From: Myroides sp. NP-2
Lineage (GTDB): Bacteria; Bacteroidota; Bacteroidia; Flavobacteriales; Flavobacteriaceae
Assembly: GCF_014145665.1 (NCBI RefSeq)
Contig: NZ_JACHTD010000002.1
Span: 62,001-126,000, forward strand
DNA: 64,000 nucleotides
Direction of reading: 5' to 3'
Shown here: positions 37,131 through 44,039 of the stretch, one piece after another
How the letters are laid out: each line of letters begins with the position of its first letter
Numbering within the stretch: position 1 is the stretch's first letter
Translations under genes and position numbers: made by a program
Notes under the pieces: generated by a model
Databases searched by the model: none
The model's input: only the letters and a program-made list of their open reading frames with translations
What the model was told of the DNA's origin: nothing

Positions 37131-38516
37131 ATGAATACATTAATAGCAGTTGGCGTATTAGCGGTTATCGTTCTACTAGCAGAGATCATTAATTTGAGAA
37201 AATTAATCATCCCTGTAACCCTTGTAGGACTACTGGGAATTTTGGGTTACACACTTTGTAATATTGATGTGGTGGAGGCCCATTACAACAATATGATCGT
37301 GACCACTAAATTTTCTAGTGCCTTTTCTTCTTTATTTATTGCCCTAACTATTTTGTTAGTAGCCCTGAGTAAAGACTTCTATCAAACGCAATTTTCTAAA
37401 ATATCAGACTATATTTCTTTAAAATTATTCTTGCTCATGGGTGCAATTTCCATGGTGAGCTTCGGAAATATGGCGATGTTTTTCGTGGGATTAGAAATCC
37501 TTTCTATCACCCTATACATCCTTTGTGGATCTGACCGTACCAACATAAAGAGTAACGAATCAGCCATGAAGTACTTCTTGTTGGGCTCATTTGCATCGGG
37601 TGTCGTTCTGTTTGGAATCGCCTTAATCTACGGAGCAACAGGCTCTTTTGACTTGGCTCAAATTGCCAAATTAACTACATCGAATCCAATGCCTGTATGG
37701 TATGCACTTGGGGTAACCATGGTGGTGATCGGAATGTTATTCAAAATAGCGGCAGTTCCGTTTCACTTCTGGGCACCAGACGTGTACCAAGGAGCGCCAA
37801 ATATTACTACAGCTATGATGAGTACTTTGGTGAAAGTAACAGCTGTTGCTACCCTTTACAAAGTATCAATCAACCTATTACACCAAATGCCATCCCATTA
37901 TACTACAGCAATCGTCATTATCGCGATCTTAACGATGACCGTGGGTAATATCATGGCCTTGCGCCAAGATAATATGAAACGATTATTGGCCTATTCAGGT
38001 ATTTCACATGCTGGTTTTATGATGATGGCCCTAACAGCCTTAGGCAGTGCAACGCCTAATCTATTCTACTATGCAACGTCTTACGCTTTTGCAGGTATCG
38101 CTGCTTTTACAGTATTGACTATTGTAACCAAAGGAAAAGATAACGAACACATCAATAACTTCAAAGGATTAGGCAAATCTAACCCCCTTTTAGCGGTTAT
38201 CTTAGCTGTTGCGTTATTATCTATGGGAGGGATTCCAATCTTCGCTGGTTTCTTCGGAAAATTCTTCTTGTTCACAGAAGCAGTGAAAAACGGATTCATT
38301 ACCCTAGTGATCTTCGGGGTAATTAACTCATTCATCAGTATCTATTACTACTTGAAAATTATCATCTTGATGTTTGGGAAAAATCAAGAGGAAGAACAAG
38401 CAGAACCTACAGCTATTCTAGTGCCTTTATCATACAAGATTGTAGGCCTAATCGCAGTAGCTGCCGTTGTAGTCTTTGGTTTATTCCCTTCCTTATTGTT
38501 GGGACTATTCAACTAA
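37131..38516 (+). CDS. nuoN: NADH-quinone oxidoreductase subunit N
   Basis: A 461-residue antiporter-like membrane subunit and last gene of the operon. FVGLEILSITLYILCGSDR, KIAAVPFHFWAPDVYQGAP and LLAYSGISHAGFMMMAL are family motifs. A terminator follows 33 bases after the stop. Confidence 0.95.
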   Translation: MNTLIAVGVLAVIVLLAEIINLRKLIIPVTLVGLLGILGYTLCNIDVVEAHYNNMIVTTKFSSAFSSLFIALTILLVALSKDFYQTQFSKISDYISLKLFLLMGAISMVSFGNMAMFFVGLEILSITLYILCGSDRTNIKSNESAMKYFLLGSFASGVVLFGIALIYGATGSFDLAQIAKLTTSNPMPVWYALGVTMVVIGMLFKIAAVPFHFWAPDVYQGAPNITTAMMSTLVKVTAVATLYKVSINLLHQMPSHYTTAIVIIAILTMTVGNIMALRQDNMKRLLAYSGISHAGFMMMALTALGSATPNLFYYATSYAFAGIAAFTVLTIVTKGKDNEHINNFKGLGKSNPLLAVILAVALLSMGGIPIFAGFFGKFFLFTEAVKNGFITLVIFGVINSFISIYYYLKIIILMFGKNQEEEQAEPTAILVPLSYKIVGLIAVAAVVVFGLFPSLLLGLFN

Positions 38517-38549
38517 GAACAAATAAATAACAATTCAATAAATTACCGA

Positions 38550-38587
38550 AAGGCCAAGTATTCTTCCAGAAACTTGGTCTTTTTTTA
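38550..38587 (+). terminator. Terminator of the nuo operon
   Basis: AAGGCCAAGT-type arm (38549-38559) pairs with ACTTGGTCTT (38572-38581), one G-T pair, followed by seven T. Confidence 0.85.
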
Positions 38588-38795
38588 TGGTGTAAAGTAA
38601 AGGTTGAGAAAGAACAGTAAGACAAACCCAATAATCAAAGAATCAAACAAAGACCACCAATCTCATTAACAAAACAAATAACACTCATATTTTCAGTTAA
38701 TTAAACACAATAATTTCACTAAAATAACTTATTTTTCTACACCAAAAAACAATTTTAAAAATTACTAATACACTAGCTCCACGGCGTTTGCTTGA
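38588..38795. other. Non-coding stretch upstream of a decayed gene
   Basis: AT-rich, with no ORF, hairpin or promoter that stands out. Together with the decayed gene and repeat downstream, it leaves about 730 bases between the nuo terminator and the next intact gene. Confidence 0.4.
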
Positions 38796-39119
38796 GAGGA
38801 AAAAGAACTTGCTCAATATCTCAATCGTTTCGGCATTCCCTTTGGAACTGGTCCATGACCTAAATCGAAAATTATGAGTACAAAAACGTTACACCTTCTA
38901 ATTTCAGAAAATGATTCACACAACCTTTCCCTTATCTAGCAATTGTATAACCACAACCCCAACTTTGAATCGTATGCCAAAAGTATAACAGCACTTTTCT
39001 ACTACTATTTACACCACTGTACAGAACAAGATGATGAATTCTCCCTTAATACGGATGATGTAAAAGACGTACTCGAACTAGTTCACACCCTTACTAATTT
39101 GAAACAACCAACAAATTAG
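38796..39119 (+). pseudogene. Decayed small gene with in-frame stop codons
   Basis: One frame reads protein-like sequence throughout: EEKELAQYLNRFGIPFGTGP, stop (TGA), PKSKIMSTKTLHLLISENDS..., stop (TAG at 38937-38939), QLYNHNPNFESYAKSITALF and on through YYYLHHC, DDEFSLNTDDVKDVLELVHT to a TAG at 39117-39119. A further TGA precedes the first segment. The longest piece with a start, from the ATG at 38874, is 82 codons with the internal TAG. Codon use and amino-acid content look coding, so this is probably a dead gene; the family was not recognised. It abuts the left direct repeat. Confidence 0.5.
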
Positions 39120-39146
39120 CTAGTAGAAGGATTGGAAATCTTCTGC

Positions 39147-39189
39147 AAAAAAAACAGCAATAAACCCAAGTCTATTGCTGTTTTTTTTT
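39147..39189. terminator. Bidirectional terminator, left repeat copy
   Basis: Eight A, ACAGCAATA arm, loop, TATTGCTGT arm, nine T. It can stop transcription on both strands and would now terminate the RiPP operon on the minus strand. Confidence 0.85.
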
Positions 39190-39227
39190 ATATCATCGAA
39201 GGTAATCCCCTCAACGTTAAAAGATCC

Positions 39228-39307
39228 TTACGAACACCCACAGTTTCCACTCCCGCAAGAGCCTCCACCCTTTTTATTGCTCTTTTTACCCCAGGCTTTC
39301 TTGATGA
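39228..39307 (-). pseudogene. Truncated 3' copy of the feoB-associated Cys-rich gene
   Basis: The minus strand encodes the last 25 residues of the 44-residue protein at 46660-46794 (KKAWGKKSNKKGGG, then the Cys-rich tail) and its stop, with no start. It is 100 percent identical in this stretch to the intact gene. It was left behind or created by insertion of the RiPP block. Confidence 0.85.
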
Positions 39308-39320
39308 CTTTTTACTCCTT

Positions 39321-41519
39321 TTAAGTACCTAATTCTAATTGATTTTTGACCAAATTATAATATGATTTTTTATTAGCAATCAATTCATTATGATTACCAC
39401 TTTCTACAACCTCCCCCCTTTCTAATACAACAATTTGATCTGACATTTTAACTGTTGATAATCTATGTGCAATAATAATAACAGTTTTATGTTCAAAAAA
39501 AGTTTTTAAATTATTATGAATTATTTTCTCATTCTCTGAATCTAAAGCAGAAGTAGCCTCATCAAAAATAACAAAACTTGGATTCTTATATACCGCTCTG
39601 GCTATTAAAATTCTTTGCTTTTCTCCTCCTGATATTCCTTCTCCATCAGCACCAATTTTTGTCTTTAAGCCAAGAGGTGACTGTGATATAAAAGAAGTCA
39701 AATTAGCAACTTCAACTGATTTATTGAGTTTAACCAAATCTATTTTTTCTTCCCCCGTAGCAATGTTTCTTTCAATTGTATCTGTAAATATAAAACCATC
39801 TTGCATGACTACGCCAAAATTTTCTCTAATACTCTTAGGAGATATCTGGCACAAGTCTACACCATTAAACAAAATCATATTCTTTTCTACATCATAGAAT
39901 TTCAAAAGCAATTTTATCAAAGTTGTTTTTCCACTACCACTTACTCCTACTATAGAAGTGATTTTTCTCAATGGAATATTCAAGGACAGATTATTCAGTA
40001 CATAAAAGGAAGATGTAACATCATACTTATAAAAAAGGTTTTTAATGCAAATACCTTCTCCTTCTAACTTATCATTATATACTTGTAAGGGAACTTGGAT
40101 TAAGGTATTAGTTTCTTCATCAGCAAAATCCTCTACCTCTAGTAATCTGGCCATACTCAAACTTGCTTCTTGAAATGATTTAATAAAATTTATCAATTGA
40201 TATAATGGATTATCCATTTGCCCAAGTATATAAGAGATACTTAGTAAAACACCAAGTGTCATTTTATTATCAACAACTAAAAAAGACGATAACAATAGAA
40301 TACTACTGTTTCGTATTTTATTTATCAGTTCAAAAACAACAGTTTGCATTTGATCAATCCTTAAAATTTTACTATTTATTTCGAACAACTCTTGCTGAAT
40401 AGTCTCCCACTTTTTTCTTTTATATACTTCAAACTGATTAATTTTTAATTCAGTAACTCCCCGTATTATTTCATATATTGATTGTTGATTATCACTCCCA
40501 TTCTGAAATTTTCGATAGTCCAATGCTTTTCGTCTTCTTAAGCATAATAACGACCAAACAACAGAAGAAATTGTTAAAAGAACATAGATAATCAAAATAA
40601 TCATACTATAATATCCTAAAAAGGCCATAAAGGATAGAAATGTCAAAAAGGAAAAAAAAGAAAGGATACTTTGAGAGGTAAGAAAACTTTCAATTCGAGT
40701 ATGATCAGAAATTCTCTGATTAAAATCCCCCATAAGCCTATTTTCAAAATATTTTATAGGTAGACGCAATGTTTTATTTATAAAATCTGAAATGATTTTT
40801 ATATTCATTTTGGTTCCTATATGCAATGTCACCCAATTTCTAACCACTTCAATCACAATATTTCCAATATGAAAAGCAAATTGAGAACAAAGTATTACAA
40901 CTATTATATCAATATTACCCTTCTTAATTCCATTATCAATTAATTGTTGAGTTAAAATAGGAAAAACTATGGACAGGATTGTGCCAATCAGCAACAAGAA
41001 TAACAATAAATAAACTTGCTGAGAGTAAGTATTTAAATACTTTAGAAACACAAATACATCAACTTTTCGTTCATCTTCAAAAGTTGTCGTATAAAACACA
41101 CTCGTAGGCTTTAAAAACAGAACGAAACCCTCATTTTCAGCATTATCGTTTATCCAACACTTTTTAAAATCTATTAATTTATAAGAAAGATTTCCATAAC
41201 TAGGATCTGCAATTTTGAATTTAAAAACACCCTTTCTACTTTTGATTTTATATAGAACTACATAATGTTTTTGTTCCCAAAATAGAATGCAAGGTAATAA
41301 TTCTGAAGTTAAGTTATCAATTGTAGTTTTAGTAGGCTTTGCTAGAAAACCAATATCTTCAGATGCGCGAGCTAAATTATACAATGAAACCCCGTCTTTA
41401 GAAGCATGTGTAATCTCTCTTAAATAGTTTAAACTAATTCTTTTTCCAAAAAAACAAGATACTGTTGCTAAACATGCAGGCCCACAATCCATTTGATTTA
41501 ACTGAAAAACAACCTTCAT
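39321..41519 (-). CDS. Peptidase-containing ABC exporter (C39 peptidase, PCAT type)
   Basis: A 732-residue inner-membrane exporter that cuts double-glycine leaders and exports the core peptide. Residues 1-135: C39 peptidase with Gln6, Cys12 (QMDCGPACLATVSCFFG), His in KHYVVLYKI and Asp in IADPSYGN. About 160-440: six-helix ABC transmembrane domain. About 490-732: ATPase with Walker A GVSGSGKTTL, signature SGGEKQRILIARA, Walker B FVIFDEATSALD and the H-loop AHRLST. It is the last gene of the RiPP block, 2 bases after the SPASM-type gene, and ends just inside the left repeat. The natural substrate is probably the peptide at 43817-43957. Confidence 0.93.
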   Translation of the reverse strand: MKVVFQLNQMDCGPACLATVSCFFGKRISLNYLREITHASKDGVSLYNLARASEDIGFLAKPTKTTIDNLTSELLPCILFWEQKHYVVLYKIKSRKGVFKFKIADPSYGNLSYKLIDFKKCWINDNAENEGFVLFLKPTSVFYTTTFEDERKVDVFVFLKYLNTYSQQVYLLLFLLLIGTILSIVFPILTQQLIDNGIKKGNIDIIVVILCSQFAFHIGNIVIEVVRNWVTLHIGTKMNIKIISDFINKTLRLPIKYFENRLMGDFNQRISDHTRIESFLTSQSILSFFSFLTFLSFMAFLGYYSMIILIIYVLLTISSVVWSLLCLRRRKALDYRKFQNGSDNQQSIYEIIRGVTELKINQFEVYKRKKWETIQQELFEINSKILRIDQMQTVVFELINKIRNSSILLLSSFLVVDNKMTLGVLLSISYILGQMDNPLYQLINFIKSFQEASLSMARLLEVEDFADEETNTLIQVPLQVYNDKLEGEGICIKNLFYKYDVTSSFYVLNNLSLNIPLRKITSIVGVSGSGKTTLIKLLLKFYDVEKNMILFNGVDLCQISPKSIRENFGVVMQDGFIFTDTIERNIATGEEKIDLVKLNKSVEVANLTSFISQSPLGLKTKIGADGEGISGGEKQRILIARAVYKNPSFVIFDEATSALDSENEKIIHNNLKTFFEHKTVIIIAHRLSTVKMSDQIVVLERGEVVESGNHNELIANKKSYYNLVKNQLELGT

Positions 41520-41521
41520 AA

Positions 41522-42478
41522 TTATCGGACTTTATAATACCCATCATCTAATTTCACTAAATCATCTGTATAAACAGTACAGTATCTTAATATATCATAT
41601 TTGTAGTCTAATACTTTGTCAGGGCTGGCATTCCAAAGATCTTTAATATCACTAGATTCTAGAATATTTAGAATAGAGTTCTCTTTTACATTTCCAAAAC
41701 AAGTTACAAAAGACAAGTCATTTTTCACATTTCCAATTTCATCTATACATATTTTACGATTTAAATAAGCATGGAAATGCAAAGATTCTGTAAAATATTT
41801 TATATTCACCACATATTGATCATTTTGAAATTGAAATTGATTTCCAATTATGTTTTCTTCAATAAATAAAATTCTTTCGGAAGAAATATGTTTAACTTCA
41901 GAATCACAATTAAATACCAAAACATACTCTATTTTTTTATTTTCTTCAAAAAAACTAATAAGATTATCTACAATATCTTCAGCATATTCTATATAAAAAT
42001 TTATAGACTTTATCGTATTATAGAAAGTATATTCACTTACTCTACACAAAAATTCAAGATTAGTATTTTTAATTATGAATTCAATATGGAAACAATTCAA
42101 TTCTTCCAATTGATTTAAAATTGAGTCAATCAAGAAATCGCTACTTAGACAATCAAATTCAATTACACAAGATATTAGTGAATTCGGAACCCTCCAATCA
42201 AGTTTTAAATCAGGAAATTCATCTCTGTTGGTTGTATAAAAACCTAAACTATTTTGGTCTAAAAATTCCATATATTGATCAAAAAGATAGAGTGAGTCAG
42301 TTGTTAAATTCTGTTTAACAGTTAAGATAGGGTTTGATTTTAAACTTTCAATAAAATCAATCATTACATCAGGGACAAAAATCAATTTAGATTTTTGAAG
42401 ATTATAAATTACACTCTTTCCATTTCCTTTAATAGGAATATTAAAAGAGAACAAAACGTAGTATATATTATTATCCAT
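41522..42478 (-). CDS. SPASM-type peptide maturase of a grasp-with-spasm system, diverged
   Basis: A 318-residue protein. The N-terminus (FSFNIPIKGNGKSVIYNLQ), gene order next to an ATP-grasp ligase, and the segment CIDEIGNVKNDLSFVTCFGNVKENSILNIL followed by LWNASPDKVLD place it in the GwsS-like family. No radical-SAM CxxxCxxC is present. The C-terminal region reads YKYDILRYCTVYTDD, where family members, as I remember them, have CKxCEFRYICTD; likewise NDLS replaces NCPS, and the protein stops about 30 residues early. The SPASM iron-sulfur sites therefore look lost. It is coupled to the 71-residue ORF upstream by an 8-base overlap. Confidence 0.75.
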   Translation of the reverse strand: MDNNIYYVLFSFNIPIKGNGKSVIYNLQKSKLIFVPDVMIDFIESLKSNPILTVKQNLTTDSLYLFDQYMEFLDQNSLGFYTTNRDEFPDLKLDWRVPNSLISCVIEFDCLSSDFLIDSILNQLEELNCFHIEFIIKNTNLEFLCRVSEYTFYNTIKSINFYIEYAEDIVDNLISFFEENKKIEYVLVFNCDSEVKHISSERILFIEENIIGNQFQFQNDQYVVNIKYFTESLHFHAYLNRKICIDEIGNVKNDLSFVTCFGNVKENSILNILESSDIKDLWNASPDKVLDYKYDILRYCTVYTDDLVKLDDGYYKVR

Positions 42479-42686
42479 AATTTTTAAAAAAGGTTGACAT
42501 AGAAATATTAGAAATTATTTTATAGCAACTATAACTTATATACTCCTCGGATCTATGTTTTTTACAACTGCTAAATCGTATTTTGTCATAAAATGAGGAA
42601 GTCAAGTTACTCGGATCCGCTTGCATGTATTGATAATTAGGTGAAACATGCTTTAAAAAATTAACATCAATTACTTTTGACTTCAT
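42471..42686 (-). CDS. Small unknown protein between the graspetide ligase and SPASM genes
   Basis: A 71-residue ORF. Its stop codon overlaps the ATG of the SPASM gene (minus strand TATGGATAA), a coupling arrangement that argues for a real gene. The sequence contains SSFYDKIRFSSCKKHRSEEY and ISYSCYKIIS, with two Cys and no double glycine, signal peptide or known motif. It could be an accessory protein, a degenerate peptide or a chance frame in AT-rich DNA; there are 98 bases between it and the ligase gene. Confidence 0.42.
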   Translation of the reverse strand: MKSKVIDVNFLKHVSPNYQYMQADPSNLTSSFYDKIRFSSCKKHRSEEYISYSCYKIISNISMSTFFKNYG

Positions 42687-42784
42687 ATTTAAAATTTTAT
42701 GTGTAAGAATTCTTATCGAGTTAATTAAGTTAGTAAAGGAGATGTTATCTATTGAAGTAAAAAAATATAATATTATAAATCAGG

Positions 42785-43762
42785 TTAAATAGGTGCATTT
42801 AATCTATCTTTAAGATATTCACTTATTTCATATTCTAAATAATAATTACAATAATCACTTGGAGCTGAATACTGACCAACAGGATTAACCTCTAAAAAAA
42901 TAAAATCATTATCCGTTCTTAATAAATCAATTGAACCCGTATTTAGATTCATGCTCTTCATAAACAAATCAAGTTTTTCTTCAATAATAGCTGGAAGTTT
43001 AAACGACACCCAATTCAAATTAATAGATTTGTAATTTAATTTAATGTCAATGTTTTTATTCTTTCCTAAAAAAATAGCTGCTGTAGAATAAAACTTACCA
43101 TCTAAATAAAAAGATCTAATTTCGTATATTGAGTTAATAGCTTCTTGGAATAAGGTTGGAAAAAAGAAATCACTAAGATTCTCGATCATTTCATCTGTAT
43201 ACTTAATAGTTCGAACTGAATAAGTCACTTGATCAACATAATAATAATTAGAATAATAGATCGGTTTACTAATTATGTTTTTACAAGTACTATTAAACTT
43301 CAGCACGTCTTCTTTATTATTCGTTATTAGTGATTTTGGACACTGTAATCCAACTTTCGAGGCATACTCTAAGTACAATAACTTATTTTCTCCATAACTT
43401 TGTTTTATGGGAAATTGAGGAATATCTCTAAAAAAATGTTTAAGATAATTAGTAATCGCCTCTAACTCAGAAATACACTCTAAATGTAATTGCTTAGCAA
43501 CAGGATCATCATCACTATAATCAAATATTTTACTAGATAAAAAAAATCTTCTGTAAAAAACAATCTTGATTTTAGATTTAATATTAACTCCATCAACTAT
43601 AATGTCTTTATTAATCACATCTAAAACATATTTATTATTTTTTGAAATTAGATCTTCGTAGTGTATTATAAGATAAGGAGTTCTATTATGTATTAGCCAA
43701 TCTACCACAGGAGTTGTACCTTGTTCATAGTACTTTGTAGTTAAAATTAATATCATCTTCAT
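42785..43762 (-). CDS. ATP-grasp peptide ligase (graspetide maturase, GwsG-like)
   Basis: A 325-residue ATP-grasp enzyme related to microviridin-type ligases. The N-terminus is MKMILILTTKYYEQGTTPVVDWL; ATP-grasp segments are NIISKPIYYSNYYYVDQVTY, LFQEAINSIYEIRSFYLDGK and GSIDLLRTDNDFIFLEVNPVGQY (Mg-binding Glu and Asn). Such enzymes form ester or amide links between Ser/Thr/Lys and Asp/Glu side chains of a precursor peptide. The gene directly follows the precursor gene, with a 12-bp hairpin in between. The ring pattern cannot be predicted here. Confidence 0.88.
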   Translation of the reverse strand: MKMILILTTKYYEQGTTPVVDWLIHNRTPYLIIHYEDLISKNNKYVLDVINKDIIVDGVNIKSKIKIVFYRRFFLSSKIFDYSDDDPVAKQLHLECISELEAITNYLKHFFRDIPQFPIKQSYGENKLLYLEYASKVGLQCPKSLITNNKEDVLKFNSTCKNIISKPIYYSNYYYVDQVTYSVRTIKYTDEMIENLSDFFFPTLFQEAINSIYEIRSFYLDGKFYSTAAIFLGKNKNIDIKLNYKSINLNWVSFKLPAIIEEKLDLFMKSMNLNTGSIDLLRTDNDFIFLEVNPVGQYSAPSDYCNYYLEYEISEYLKDRLNAPI

Positions 43763-43773
43763 TAGATTTTAAA

Positions 43774-43801
43774 TGCAGGAGTATAAATATATACTCCTGC
43801 A
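43774..43801 (-). promoter_or_regulatory. Intercistronic hairpin between precursor and ligase genes
   Basis: TGCAGGAGTATA (43774-43785) and TATACTCCTGCA (43790-43801) form a perfect 12-bp stem with a four-base loop. On the minus strand it follows the precursor stop by about 15 bases and precedes the ligase ATG by 11. The T-run after it is poor (TTTAAAATC), so partial read-through or RNA processing is more likely than full termination. Confidence 0.65.
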
Positions 43802-43816
43802 AATGTTCTTCTTCAA

Positions 43817-43957
43817 TTACTTCTGATCTGTAGATGCTCTATCGTCATCACGCTTGTCAGATTCCACAGTAGATCCTGCTACTAATCCCCCGCCTTTAAC
43901 AATTTTCAATTCTACTTCATTAAGCTTTTTGAATTGATCTAAACTTACTAATTTCAT
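43817..43957 (-). CDS. Graspetide precursor peptide with double-glycine leader
   Basis: A 46-residue ORF too short for ordinary ORF lists. The leader MKLVSLDQFKKLNEVELKIV has the hydrophobic spacing (Leu, Phe, Leu, Leu, Ile) of double-glycine leaders and ends KGGG at residues 21-24, a site for the C39 exporter downstream. The core, residues 25-46, is short and rich in ring-forming residues: Ser29, Thr30, Ser33, Ser42, Thr43 and Lys35, Lys46 as acceptors; Glu32, Asp34, Asp37, Asp38, Asp39, Asp44 as donors. No Cys is present, so it is not a lanthipeptide or sactipeptide. It lies between the barrel gene and the ATP-grasp gene on the same strand. Confidence 0.85.
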   Translation of the reverse strand: MKLVSLDQFKKLNEVELKIVKGGGLVAGSTVESDKRDDDRASTDQK

Positions 43958-44039
43958 AATATTGTTTTTTCAAATAAACTAATCAGTCAAAGTTTTAATA
44001 CATTAGACTCTCATTGGTATACGTTTGCAAACAGTATCT

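Larger units (their letters stand above)
39146..39307. repeat. Left 162-bp direct repeat flanking the RiPP gene block
   Basis: Nearly identical to 46577-46739: one C/T difference (AATCCCC against AATTCCC) and one A fewer in the A-run. It contains a terminator hairpin and the 3' 80 bases of the feoB-associated Cys-rich gene. Identity stops sharply at 39307/39308, 13 bases before the end of the ABC transporter gene. Confidence 0.95.

Noticed and set aside
38937..38939. Stop-codon recoding in the decayed gene
   Set aside because: Several different stops (TGA, TGA, TAG) interrupt the frame and no recoding signal is visible; ordinary decay is simpler.
43817..43957. Lanthipeptide or sactipeptide precursor
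   Set aside because: The core has no Cys and the neighbouring maturase is ATP-grasp, not a LanM/LanB or radical-SAM enzyme.
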